The notes under the pieces are model-generated. The model saw nothing but the letters and a program-made list of their open reading frames with translations. It was not told the origin of the DNA and made no database searches. This document shows positions 13,138 to 24,835 of a stretch of 64,000 bases of DNA, one piece after another. The position numbers and the translations under genes were made by a program. The first letter of the stretch is position 1, and every line of letters begins with the position of its first letter. Source of the DNA: Coccinella septempunctata (Eukaryota > Arthropoda > Insecta > Coleoptera > Coccinellidae); contig NC_058192.1 in the NCBI RefSeq assembly GCF_907165205.1, forward strand, positions 930,001 through 994,000. The letters are read 5' to 3'.

Positions 13138-14249
13138 ATGGTGGAGGTAAGATTTCGCAAGAAGGAAAAAGATTCACATGAAATCTAATAGCTCGTTTTC
13201 TTCAGGTTGCAGATATTCCAGAATGCCAAAATGATGTCCAAGATGCTTATAATCTGTTGGATGAAATTAATACTAGTACGCAGAATGTTACTCAAATAGT
13301 TGATAATTTGATTCACAAAGTCAAAAACGGGGAGCTTTCCACTGCGAACGGCCTGAGTTTTTTGGAAATGAAGAATATGATGCTCCTAAGTTATTTGACT
13401 AATCTTACTTTTTTCGTTTCCCGTAAATGCACAGGACAAAAAATAGAAAATGATCCTTGTATAGAGAGACTGATTGAGATAAAGACTGTTCTGGAAAAAA
13501 TTAGGCCAATTGATCAAAAACTGAAGTTACAGATCAATCGGCTAATTAAATCTGCTACAGTTGATACTTCCACAAAATTCAATCCTAAACTAAGCAATCT
13601 GCAAACTGATGATGGGGATATTGAAAGTGATGATGATGAGAGTGGAGATGAAGAAGATACAGCTCCTAAAAACAAAAGTGGGGTTTATGTGCCCCCAAAA
13701 CTTTCTGCAGTTCATTACCCAGGTAAGAATTATTTCATAATTCCTTTGGAAGTTTCTTTACATTAAAAAGTATTTGGTTGGTTTGTTTTTAAAATAATCA
13801 ACACTGTTTTCTGCAATTATTTTGGATGTAAACCTTTTTTTGAGTGCCTAAACATTGTTTCTATTTTTCAAGGTGAAGAAAATGCATTTGAGCGAAACAA
13901 AAGGCTTCAAGAGAGGTCAAAGAAACATGCAATCTCCTCAGCAATACTACAAGATCTTTGTGAAGAGTACCTTGATACCCCTATTGAGGTCCATCAAGGT
14001 AGTAGGGCGCAACAAATTCTAACCAAACAGCAAAAAGAGAGGCAAGAATATGAAGAAGAGTACATGACACGTCTTCCAGTAACTAAAGCAGAAAAACACG
14101 AGAGTCGCAAATTGACCACATTGGGAGTGTTGGGATCGGAAGTGACTGATTATAGAGATAATAAATCTAAATCTAATGGTAAAAGAAAAAGGAAGATGAA
14201 CTCAAAATCAAAGGGAAAATCTTCTAAGAGGAAAAAATACTCTCGTTAA
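13138..14249 (+). CDS. NGDN: Neuroguidin (Sas10/Utp3/C1D family)
   Basis: Three exons, 13138-13146, 13206-13722 and 13873-14249, encode 300 residues. The first coding exon supplies only Met-Val-Glu, then splices in phase 0 to VADIPECQNDVQDAYNLL. Residues about 10-100 form the helical Sas10/Utp3/C1D domain (NGLSFLEMKNMMLLSYLTNL, IRPIDQKLKLQINRLIKSA). An acidic linker (DDGDIESDDDESGDEED) is followed by the family-typical KSGVYVPPKLSAVHYPG, an ERSKKHAISSAILQDL helix, and a C-terminal Sas10-type basic tail (KRKRKMNSKSKGKSSKRKKY). Vertebrate neuroguidin binds eIF4E and CPEB; yeast Lcp5 acts in the SSU processome for 18S rRNA maturation. The nucleolar role is the likelier ancestral one. The gene lies about 690 bases upstream of belle on the same strand. 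Start chosen because the tiny exon has a good donor (GAG|GTAAGA) and restores a full N-terminus. Confidence 0.92.
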
Positions 14250-14340
14250 GAGTATACCTCTCGCTTATAATCTATATAAAACATTTTATATGTACATGCT
14301 GTATAAAATTGATTTTCTGAATTTTCATGAAAGAGCTGTA

Positions 14341-14346
14341 AATAAA
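14341..14346 (+). terminator. Poly(A) signal of neuroguidin
   Basis: AATAAA lies about 92 bases after the stop codon, a normal spacing for an insect 3' end. Confidence 0.6.
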
Positions 14347-14938
14347 CTGTGTATGTAAAACGTTAATGAATTTTTCTTCAAAAAACCTCTTATTTTATTC
14401 AGGTTTACTATTCTAGAACATTCTTTTTCCATTGATTCTTCAATATCTTCGGTACAGATCGAACAAGGGCTGAGGCAGAACTCAATATTCGTTTTTCGAA
14501 TAAAATCAAAAAATAATATGAAAATGAAATTGTGTGATGAGCCAAAAAAAAGTGTTTTCAACAAATTCTGTATGAAAATAAAAATTCCCAAATCTCAAGA
14601 ATATGCTTGTTTTATAAGGCACATAGAATTCTAAAACTTATTATTTCGTTGGGACCGAATTGAACCCTATAAGCAAGGAAAAATTTGAAACATATTAGCA
14701 ATAATTTAAAAAAAAATTCACGAGGCCTAGGGTCTTTGTTTTTTTGAGCAATTGGCGAACCTGACGAAAAATTGTTTTGCGTCTCTCTGTCTCTAGAATG
14801 CGCATAATCAACTGTCAAGTCAAGTTGTCACTGTCAGTGCTGCACTGTCTGCCAAAGACGCTTTTCAACACTTGTAACAATAACTATCGGAGGTTTTTTT
14901 CGTAAAAACTTCTACTATTCGCCTTGATTTGAAGTAAT
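14347..14938 (+). promoter_or_regulatory. Spacer and presumed belle promoter / 5' UTR
   Basis: About 590 bases between the neuroguidin poly(A) signal and the belle ATG. The stretch 14800-14900 contains several CACTGTC/CAGTG-like words (TGTCACTGTCAGTGCTGCAC) that could hold an initiator. No TATA box stands out. The start site cannot be fixed from sequence alone. Confidence 0.35.
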
Positions 14939-17900
14939 ATGAGTAATGCACCCAACCAAAATGGATCAGGTCTAGAGCAGCAGGTACGTTTGATAATTTT
15001 TTATACCCCTTTCCACCACGTTTTTTTTGACCCGGAAGACTTGACAATGGAGGTCACTTCTATTTCTAATATCGATCGCCAAAATGAAATTTGTAATGAT
15101 ATGTATGTTTTCATTTTCCGATGTATAAATGTAATTTGCAATGTTTAATAATGTGATGAATCTGTACGGTACTAATCTTTATGGTTTTTATTTTTATTCA
15201 ATTAAAATGGCAATTAACGGAAGATAACAATTTTGTATGCCCACAATTGATCACGGTGAACGTTTGTATTACACATATGAAACGTCTGCAAATATTTTAA
15301 CCTCAATTTGTGTTGGCAAGGAGTACACAAAGAAAGATAAACTTTTCCTACATTCATGTATTCTATTATTTCATATTGTTGAAAATATTGAAATAACTAC
15401 TCTATCTTTTTTTTAGTTTGCTGGTCTGGACTTGCAGAGCCGTCAATCGAGCGGCCGCTATATTCCACCTCATTTAAGGAATAAGGTGAACAATTCTGAA
15501 ACTAGTCCTGAAAAAGACAGGAACGACTTTAAGGGGGATAACCGTGGGGGAAACAGAAGTAACTACAACCGTGGTGGTGGTGGTGGTGGACGAGATAATA
15601 GAGACTTTTCAAGTTTTAACTCAAGGTAATTTGTGTATATAATAAGTAGGTAAATTGATATATTTGGATATGGTTTTATGTATTTCAAACATTCTGTTCT
15701 AATAAGTTATTTCAAAGGTGGTACTTAGATTCAAATTATGTTCTTTCAAGTTTTGATGCTCATGGTTTTCTCTTGCTATGACTCACGTTGAGATCTGAAG
15801 ATAACTAATGTCTTATGACACACTCTTATATTTGAGTTTTTGTTTTTGTTATTCCAAATGTGAGTTTAGAGTTTACAAATATGACTGAATTGATGATAGC
15901 TTTGTTTTACTATTGAGAAGTGATATTTATGAAAGTTATGTTTATATTTTTGGGTTGTGTGGAATATGTGTTTTCACATGGAATGATGGTAGAATATATT
16001 TCTTCATCTACATCATTGTTTTTGCGTGGCAGCCATAAATATGCCCAACATTATATGATTGGAAAATGAAATGTTAATTAATTTTTGTCTCAGCTATTAT
16101 TTTGTTGTTGGTGTGATCATAGAATAATGACACGAACATAAAAACGAGTCTTCTTCTTAGTTTCATCCCTTCAATATCGAATATTGTTGTTGCGATTTGA
16201 CAATGCCAGGTCTGTAATGAAAATTTTTGGTAGGAACAGACGAGGAGACGATGAACGCGAGGGACAATGGGACCGAGGTGGCAAGGAACGTTTTCAGGAC
16301 AGGGAGCGTGACCTGCAGCAGCGTAACGACCGCTGGCAGCAGGAGCCTTCAGAAAGGCAGGAACGTGGAGGCGGCAACCGGTACTCAGAAGACAGGGAGA
16401 ACGGCCGAGACAACAGGGGCAGAGACAGCCGCGACAACGGTCGTTGGAACGAGAGCCGCGATCGCCGAGGGGACAGCACCGACTGGACGGTACCCCTGCC
16501 CCGGGAGGAGCACCTCGAGCTCGAGCTGTTCGGTACGGGCAATACTGGAATCAACTTTAGCAAGTATGAAGATATACCTGTTGAAGCAACCGGAGACAAA
16601 ACTCCTAACCACATTACATCTGTGAGTGATCTTAATCTCTTGTGATCGATATATTGTACAGCGAGGGCAAATTTCGATGTTTTAGCACTACAGCTTTTAA
16701 ACCTGTGGTTCTGATACCCATTCTCGGTCTCTTTTTCTGAGAAACTAACAAGAGTAGTAGTTATTTGTGGCCACCTTCTTTTGTTTTGGAGTTATGAGCG
16801 AAAATTGGAAAAATGGCGATATCGAAATAAATTTATATCTCCGCTAATACTGATCATAGAGCTCTGAAATTAAAACATTATACAGGCACTTTTTTGAGTA
16901 GAGTCCAGTGGCGTGCTCGCCTTTTCAGCAGGATTTTTAATTACGAAGCTATGACAGAGTTATGTTTTTTTAAATAGGAACATTAGATTTCTGTGAAATT
17001 TTTTGAAAGCTTAATTTTTACTGATTTCAAAAATATATAACATCATATGATTTGTATCAATATAAATATGTAATAGAAAATGGTCAAAAACCTATTTTCT
17101 CAATACTTCTATGGTTTCAACTTTTGACGAGCACAGAAAAATAGAGCTTCCTATAACAAGAACAGTCTCCTTCCGGCAATGTCATTCTTTCTATGCTTTT
17201 TACCAATTTTCACAAAATTTGAATTCTGGAGAAATTGAGTAAGAAGAATAGAAATGAAAGGACTAATATGGAAGGTGATTGTGGTAATCATAAGATGCTA
17301 CATTTTTCTATTCTCATCAAAAGTTGGAACCATAGAAATATTGGGAAGAAAGGTTTTTGACCATTTTTTATTATTTATATTGATACAAACCATATGATAT
17401 ATATTTTTGAAATAAGTAAAAATTAAGCTTTCAAAAAATTGCACATAAATCTTGTGTTCCTATTTAAAAAAAACATAACTTTGTTTCATAACTTCGTAAT
17501 TAAAAATCCTGCCAAAAAGGCGAGCACGCCACTGGATTCTACTTAAAAAAGTGCCTATATAATGTTTTAATTTCAGAGCTCTATGATCAGTATTAGCGGA
17601 GATATAAATTTATTTCGAAATGGCCATTTTTCCAATTTTCGCTTAAAACTCGAAAACAGAAGAAGGTGGCCAAAAATGACTACTACTCTTGTTAGTTTCT
17701 CAGAAAAAGAGAACGAGAATGGTGTATCAGATTTTGTCTATCTCCACTGGTTTAAAAGCTGTAGTGCTAAAACATCGAAATTTGCCTACCCTGTACTCCG
17801 ATACATAATTGAGGATTGGGTGCTGAACACTCTGACCTTTTTAATCGATTTCGTTTTCAGTTTGAGGAAGTACAGTTGACTGAGATCATCCGTAACAACA

Positions 17901-20596
17901 TTGCGTTGGCACGCTACGACACTCCGACTCCAGTACAAAAATACGCCATTCCTATCATCATAGGAAAGAGGGACGTGATGGCCTGCGCCCAGACGGGTTC
18001 CGGAAAAACTGCTGCTTTCTTGGTTCCGATCCTGAACCAAATGTACGAACGCGGACCGCCGAACATCACCCACGGCCGAAGCCGCCGCAAGCAATACCCC
18101 CTCGGCCTGGTCTTGGCGCCGACAAGGGAACTGGCCACGCAGATCTACGACGAGAGCAGAAAGTTCGCATATAGATCGAGAGTACGCCCCTGCGTCGTGT
18201 GAGTCGAAATAATGCAAGCCTTTACTGTTATAACCAAAATTACCTAATTTTTATATGTTTCAGATACGGCGGGGCCCTGATAAAAGAGCAGATGAGCGAT
18301 CTGGATCGCGGCTGCCACTTGCTGGTGGCGACACCCGGTAGACTGTTGGACATGATCGAGAGGGGCAGGATCGGCCTGGATTATTGCCAATACCTGGTCC
18401 TCGACGAGGCGGATCGTATGTTGGACATGGGTTTCGAGGTACAGATAAGGAAGATCGTCGAGAACGAGAACATGCCCAAGACGGGCAAGCGTCAGACGTT
18501 GATGTTCTCCGCCACATTCCCATCGCCCATCCAGAAGCTGGCCAGGGATTTCCTGGACAATTACATCTTCTTGGCGGTGGGAAGGGTCGGTTCCACCTCT
18601 CAAAACATTACTCAGCAGATATTCTGGGTGGAAGAACACGAAAAACGGTCCTTCCTGTTGGACCTGCTCAACGCGGCCGATCTCACGCAGCCGTCCGCCG
18701 AACACCTGACCCTCGTCTTCGTGGAAACGAAGAAGGGCGCCGACTCCCTGGAGGAGTTCCTGCACAACGAAGGCTATCCGGTCACCTCGATCCACGGCGA
18801 CCGCATCCAGAGGGAGCGGGAGGACGCTCTGAAGCAGTTCCGGTCGGGTAACACGCCGATATTGGTCGCGACCGCCGTGGCCGCCAGGGGTCTCGACATC
18901 CCGCACGTCAAACACGTCATCAATTTCGACCTGCCGTCTGACATCGAGGAATACGTCCATCGGATCGGACGTACCGGTAAGTTCAAGCGCGATTTTAGAA
19001 ATTGGGCGTAAGCCCATAGTTGGGTGGATAGATTCGCTTGGGAAAATTATAATAAAAACATAATTCTAAAAAATACCGTGGCCAAAACATTGTTCTATGT
19101 ATCCGATCGATGAAAAACACCCCCTTCTATGATGTGAATCAATTGATGTTCGATGGTTTTCTTCGACACCGAATGGAAAAATGAATTTGAGAAATGTCAA
19201 AAATTCTACCTCTTTCTTATGCATTTTTCAAGTATTTCTGGATTGTTTTAGGTGCTCAAAGTGGTTAATAAGTATAATTCAGTCCTTCGTGACAAAACAT
19301 AGCCCGTCCCAGGTACGATAAATGACTTCGTACGATCTCCTTATCCCAAACAATTTTGCACCTTTCTTTGTCAACAGCTGAATCGAACTTTTTCGGAAAT
19401 TATTTTAGGCGACTTCCCGTGCTTCAATCTTGACGTTCTATACGATGACGGAAAAAGCGTTTCTTGAAGGTACCAATTCTCGCTTCGTCCGGGTCTGCCG
19501 GTTAGTCTGTGGGCCCCCACATGCCGCGATACCATCTCATTTTTTTACGATAGTTTTTCTTTCTTATGAATCAATTGATGTTCCAAATGACTTAAATCTT
19601 CCCGGAAAAGAAATTAGTTATAAAAGAAATGAATAGAATTCCCATGAACTTACCCCTAGGCGCTCAAGTTTCTTTGAAAACGATCAAATATGACAATTTA
19701 AACGCTTGTGATACCCATACATATTTGGAATCCCGAATCAGCATGTTTGGGACTATATGTACGTAATTTAGATGATTTTCACCCATTTTTATCCATTTTC
19801 CAATAGTTATAAATGAAAAATTGTGCGAATTATACATGATTATAGATAAATGACTGCGCATCCCCAACCCGATCTTTCCCAAAATCACGAAATACGTGTA
19901 TGTATAATTTAACACAGTTTTTTTTTTCTGATGTGCAGGAAGGATGGGAAATCTTGGTTTGGCGACTTCGTTCTTCAACAAACGCAATCAGAACCTGGCC
20001 ACCGGTATGCTGGACCTGTTGGTGGAGGCCAAACAGGAGTACCCGTCGTGGCTGGAGAGCGTGGCCGCGGACGGACGCGTACAGAGCTCCAGTCGCCGGG
20101 GAGGCAAGGGACGGTTTGGAGGCAGTTCGGGCGGTAACTTTGGCAGCCGAGATTACCGTCAACAGCCGGGCGGCGGCGGCGGCAATATGACCAGGAATAA
20201 CCGTTCTTCGGGCGGTGGTTACAGCAATGGATACGGAAACAGTGGTGAGTCCAGGTTTATCGATCGTTGAATATTTTTGGAAACGTCGATATCAAACAGT
20301 TTATTCGGCGACAGTGAAATGTTACGCAATAAATGATAATTTCTTCAAAATATGGGTACCAATGGAGTCTCCATCATGTCACCAAACTGAAGAAGTAATG
20401 CTTTTTGTCTGTGACATTTCCACTGTCATCGAGTTTGCTTCTGATGAATTCGGTCGGGAGCTTGACGAAATTTTTTTTTGCAGGAGGCTATCCCAGCAAC
20501 GGAGGATTGGACAGAGGCGCCAATTTCGGCGGTAATTACAGCAGCAGCAGAGACAACACAAACAATTCCAATAGTCGCGACGATTGGTGGGAGTGA
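14939..20596 (+). CDS. bel: Belle / DDX3 DEAD-box RNA helicase
   Basis: Seven exons (14939-14983, 15417-15625, 16234-16621, 17861-18198, 18264-18976, 19939-20244, 20484-20596) join in phase to give 703 residues. The N-terminus has SGRYIPPHLRNK, the DDX3-family motif near the eIF4E-binding region, then Arg/Gly/Asp-rich sequence. Helicase motifs are complete: Q motif (TPTPVQKYAIPII), I AQTGSGKT (about 257-264), Ia PTRELA, Ib TPGR, II DEAD (374-377), III SAT (409-411), IV LVFVET, V ARGLDIP, VI HRIGRTGR (559-566, completed across the exon 5/6 junction). The C-terminus is RGG/Gly-rich and ends SRDDWWE, as in DDX3/Ded1. DDX3 proteins unwind RNA during translation initiation and act in granules and germ cells. 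The exon holding most of the helicase core is clearly GC-richer than its surroundings. The protein is somewhat shorter than the fly protein, through the low-complexity ends. Confidence 0.96.
14984..15416 (+). other. belle intron 1
   Basis: A 433-base intron, CAG|GTACGT to TTTTTTTAG, in phase 0. No other feature is seen. Confidence 0.85.
15626..16233 (+). other. belle intron 2
   Basis: A 608-base AT-rich intron (AAG|GTAATT to TTGGTAG). Nothing else is recognisable inside. Confidence 0.8.
16659..17793. mobile_element. Foldback element, 1.13 kb, inside belle intron 3
   Basis: Almost the whole of intron 3 (16622-17860) is one inverted repeat. The left arm (16659 to about 17140) reappears reverse-complemented in the right arm (about 17310-17793), with matching landmarks: GGCAAATTTCGATGTTTTAG at both ends, TGATCATAGAGCTCTGAAAT, AGTGGCGTGCTCGCC, and TCAATATAAATA near the centre. 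The outer ends resemble CAGGGTAGGC and are flanked by TA on both sides, as for mariner/Tc1-type insertions. The arms differ by scattered point changes and short indels. There is no coding capacity. Transcribed with belle, the RNA could fold into a hairpin of several hundred base pairs. Confidence 0.9.
18977..19938 (+). other. belle intron 5 with an old dispersed repeat
   Basis: A 962-base intron. The part at about 19085-19290 (GAATTTGAGAAATGTCAAAA ... TCTGGATTGTTTTAGG) resembles 31540-31740 (CAGAGAAATGGGAAATGTCA ... CCTGGATCGTTTTTGG), so both appear to be diverged copies of one repeat. No coding exon is seen. Confidence 0.5.
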
Positions 20597-21669
20597 CAAA
20601 ACTAGTGAAATACACACCTCTCTCGTCCTTGTTAATTACCTTCATTACTAAAATAATTTCCCACATGACTTCAGGGTCGAGCTTCTAATGTTCATATTCC
20701 CAAAAAAAAAATATCTGTCGGGGCATTACAAACATTGAACTTCAAGCCGTTCTTCTCATTATTTTATTTATATTGTCTTTTATTCTGTGAAAATTCTTCT
20801 TAAGTTTAGTTGATTTAGTCTCCATTATCCTATCATTAGTGGACTCACTCATAAATATTTAATATCAAATATTTAACTATGGATAGGTAACTATTGTTAA
20901 ACATAGTCATGATTCGCACTAAAATAGATTAAAAAAATGTGTGGAATAATTTTGAAACTTAACGAGATGCACCTCGGGATGTTTTCGTTTAGTGAAAATG
21001 TTCCATCTTCTATTTTCCAAGAATATCGGAGGAAGGGTGCATTTATAGATTTTATCTGAAGTAGGGACAAACCGCTGCAAATTTTTGGGAGTTTGTTCCT
21101 TCTGGTTCGTTATATTTTTTTTTTTTAAAGAACCGTTGTCAATAGAAAATGTTTCTCACAATGATAATCGATTGAATCGGATTCAGAGAATAATTCGAGT
21201 AACCTTGAAACTTTAGTGCAACATCCAAATTATTAACAAATATTTCTCTAGTAAAATTAATCGCAATTGAAACTGAGTGTATTTTTGATAGCATAATTTC
21301 AAATGTCATTTTTATTTGCGCTTAATCTGTTAATCTAGCATTCTTTCATACATGTTCTTATGTTTGGATCAGTAATGTCAAAAAAATATATTGAAGTTAA
21401 AATATTGTTTTTTTTTTTCATTTCTGGACTGAGGTTCTCGGTTCTAACCTATCTTTTCTGAGAATTTCACCCATCTCCATCTCAAGTTTTAACTGAACCC
21501 AACTTTTTGGGAATTTTCGAAGGTCAGCTTTCGAGAAGTTTTTCTTCCAGGATAATTATAGTAGATTTGAATGTGATACGTATTTTGATAGAGCAATTCA
21601 CCTGGTGAAAAATCTGAGAATTTCATTAATCTCTGAACAACCGTTCGGTCTTGACGAACTCTCAATTTC
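20597..21669 (+). other. belle 3' UTR and spacer up to the satellite
   Basis: AT-rich, non-coding. The 3' UTR must begin here, but no unambiguous poly(A) signal could be assigned. Confidence 0.5.
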
Positions 21670-24600
21670 AAGTGAAATTTGCAATTTTTGAAAAATGGCC
21701 ACTTCCGAGATGAAATTCTGAACGAAGGGAGTTAGGCGTTCGAAATTGCTTGCAATAGATTCATCGTTTTCGAAAACCTATATTTTCATACCAAACTTTC
21801 CAATATCTGACACTGTTAAGGAGAAAATAATTTTTTTTGTTTTTTCACTTTTCATTTTCGAGTTGACTTCGAAGAGCTCTCTGGAGTGCAATTCTCTATT
21901 GAATCATCAACTGTTTGGTTTTATAGAATCTTCAGAACGAATTCTATGCACTCCATATCCGAGGACAGTAATAGAACATCCTGATTTTTAGACAGAGTAA
22001 CAAATAGGTCATTTTAGGGGGGTCTAACCCCTTGCTCATTTTTGACCCAAAAAATCGAGATTTTCGAAATCGAGTTTTTGTGCTAGGGTGGAAGCCTAGA
22101 CAACGCTGATCATATAACCGGAAATCCCAATGGGATCACACGAATATAACAGGAGATATCGCAGATTGAAAATTGCAATTTTTGAAAAAATGCCATTTCC
22201 AAGATGAAATTCTAAACGAACGGAGATAGACCTTCGAAATTGCTTGCAGTAGATTCAGCGTGTTCGAAAACCTATATTGCCATACCAAACTTCCGAATAT
22301 CTGGCACTGTTTAGTAGAAAACAATTTTTTTTGTTTTTTCACTTTTCATTTTCGAGTTGACTTCGAAGAGCTCTCTGGAGTGCAATTCTCTATTGAATCA
22401 TCAACTGTTTGGTTTTCTAGAATCTTCAAAACGAATTCTATGCACTCAATATCCGAGGACAGTAATAGAACATCCTGATTTTTAGACAGAGTAGCAAATA
22501 GGTCATTTTAGGGGGGTCTAACCCCTTGCTCATTTTTGACCCAAAAAATCGAGATTTTCGAAATCGAGTTTTTGTGCTAGGGTGAAAGCCTAGACAACGC
22601 TGATTATATAACCGGAAATCCCAATGGGATCACACGAATATAACAGGAGATATCGCAGATTGAAAATTGCAATTTTTGAAAAAATGCCATTTCCAGAATG
22701 AAATTCTAAACGAAGGGAGATAGGCTTTCGAAATTGCTTGCAATAGATTCAGCGTGTTCGAAAACCTATATTTTCATACCAAACTTTCCAATATCTGACA
22801 CTGTTTAGGAGAAAATAATTTTTTTTGTTTTTTCACTTTTCATTTTCGAGTTGACTTCGAAGAGCTCTCTGGAATGCAATTCTTCATTGAATCATCAACT
22901 GTTTGGTTTTATAGAATCTTCAGAACGAATTCTATGCACTCCATATCCGAGGAAAGTAATAGAACATCCTGATTTTCAGACAGAGTAGCAAATAGGTCAT
23001 TTTAGGGGGGTCCAACCCCTTGCTCATTTTTGGCCAAAAAAATCAAGATTTTCGAAATCGAGTTTTTGTGCTAGGGTGGAAGCCTAGGCAACGCTGATTA
23101 TATAACTGGAAATCCCAATGGGATCAGACGAATATAACGGGAGATATCGCAGATTGAAAATTGCAATTTTTGAAAAAATGCCATTTCCAAAATGAAATTC
23201 TAAACGAAGGGAGATAGGCTTCCGAAATTGATTGCAATAGATTCAGCTTGTTCGAAAACTTATATTTTCATACCAAAGGTTCCAATATCTGACACTGTTT
23301 AGGAGAAAATAATTTTTTCTATTTTCCCGCTTTTCATTTTCGAGTTGACTTCGAAGAGCTCTCTGGAGTGCAATTCTCCATTGAATCATCAACTTTTTGG
23401 TTTTCTAGAATCTTCAAAACGAATTCTATGCACTCCATATCCTAGGACAGCAATAGAACATCCTGATTTTCAGACAGAGTAGCAAATAGGTCATTTTAGG
23501 GGGGTCTAACCCCTTGCTCATTTTTGACCCAAAAAATCGAGATTTTCGAAATCGAGTTTTTGTGCAAGGGTGGAAGCCTAGGCAACGCTGATTATATAAC
23601 CGGAAATCCCAATGGGATCACACGAATGTAACAGGAGATATCGCAAATTGAAAATTGCAATTTTTGAAAAAATGCCATTTCCAAGATGAAATTCTAAACG
23701 AAGGGAGATAGGCTTTCGAAATTGATTGCAATAGATTCAGCGTGTTCGAAAACCTATATTTTCATACCAAAGGTTCCAATATCTGACACTGTTCAGGAGA
23801 ACATAATTTTTTTTGTTTTTCCACTTTTCATTTTCGAGTTGACTTCGAAGAGCTCTCTGGAGTGCAATTCTCTATTGAATCATCAACTTTTTGGTTTTCT
23901 AGAATCTTCAAAACGAATTCTATGCACTCCATATCCTAGGACAGCAATAGAACATCCTGATTTTCAGACAGAGTAGCAAATAGGTCATTTTAGGGGGGTC
24001 TAACCCCTTGCTCATTTTTGACCCAAAAAATCGAGATTTTCGAAATCGAGTTTTTGTGCAAGGGTGGAAGCCTAGGCAACGCTGATTATATAACCGGAAA
24101 TCCCAATGGGATCACACGAATATAACAGGAGATATCGCAAATTGAAAATTGCAATTTTTGAAAAAATGCCATTTCCAAGATGAAATTCTAAACGAAGGGA
24201 GATAGGCTTTCGAAATTGATTGCAATAGATTCAGCGTGTTCGAAAACCTATATTTTCATACCAAAGGTTCCAATATCTGACACTGTTTAGGAGAAAATAA
24301 TTTTTTTTGTTTTTTCACTTTTCATTTTCGAGTTGACTTCGAAGAGCTCTCTGGAATATAATTCTCTATTGAATCATCAACTGTTTGGTTTTATAGAATC
24401 TTCGAAACGAATTATATGCACTCCATATCCGAGGACATTAATAGAACATCCTGATCTTTAGACAGAGTAGCAAATAAGTCATTTTAGGGGGGTCTAACCC
24501 CTTGCTCATTTTTGACCAAAAAAATCGAGATTTTCGAAATCGAGTTTTTGTGCTAGGATGGCCGCCTAGGCAACGCTGATTATACATATGATTATACATG

Positions 24601-24735
24601 TATAACCGGAAATCCCAATGGGATCACACGAATATAACAGGAGATATCGCAGATTGAAAATTGCATTTTTTGAAAAATGCCATTTCCAAGATGAAATTCT
24701 GAACGAATTTCATTTTCGAGTTCATTTCAGAGTGC
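21670..24735. repeat. Satellite array, 494-base monomer, about six copies
   Basis: The word CGAAATTG followed by C/A-TTGCA recurs at 21741, 22235, 22729, 23223, 23717 and 24211: five successive spacings of exactly 494 bases. Other landmarks repeat with it: GAGCTCTCTGGA, CAATGGGATCA, and the dyad-like CGAGATTTTCGAAATCGAG. Copies differ mainly by substitutions. The sixth carries a short TATACAT-type insertion near 24580-24605. The seventh begins near 24690 but loses roughly 110 bases and then diverges, with weak similarity to about 24830. The left edge is abrupt near 21670. A period of 494 is not a multiple of three and no frame crosses units, so the repeat is non-coding. Confidence 0.95.
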
Positions 24736-24835
24736 TCCTCGTAGTGCAGTTCTCCATCGAATCCTACTAATCCGAGTATCAACAAAACAACTTCTATGCA
24801 CTTCATATCCTATAGGACAGAATAGTACCCTCTTC

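Noticed and set aside
18244..19017. 257-codon minus-strand frame opposite belle
   Set aside because: A shadow of the GC-rich helicase exon: the sense frame encodes all DEAD-box motifs, while the antisense product has no domain.
21746..23976. Open frames of 60-84 codons with similar translations inside the 494-base repeats
   Set aside because: They recur only because the DNA repeats. The period is not a multiple of three, most copies carry stops or shifts, and the amino-acid differences look unconstrained.
21670..24735. Could the regular repeat be a CRISPR array?
   Set aside because: The repeated unit is the full 494 bases with no unique spacers, and this is an insect-type genome.
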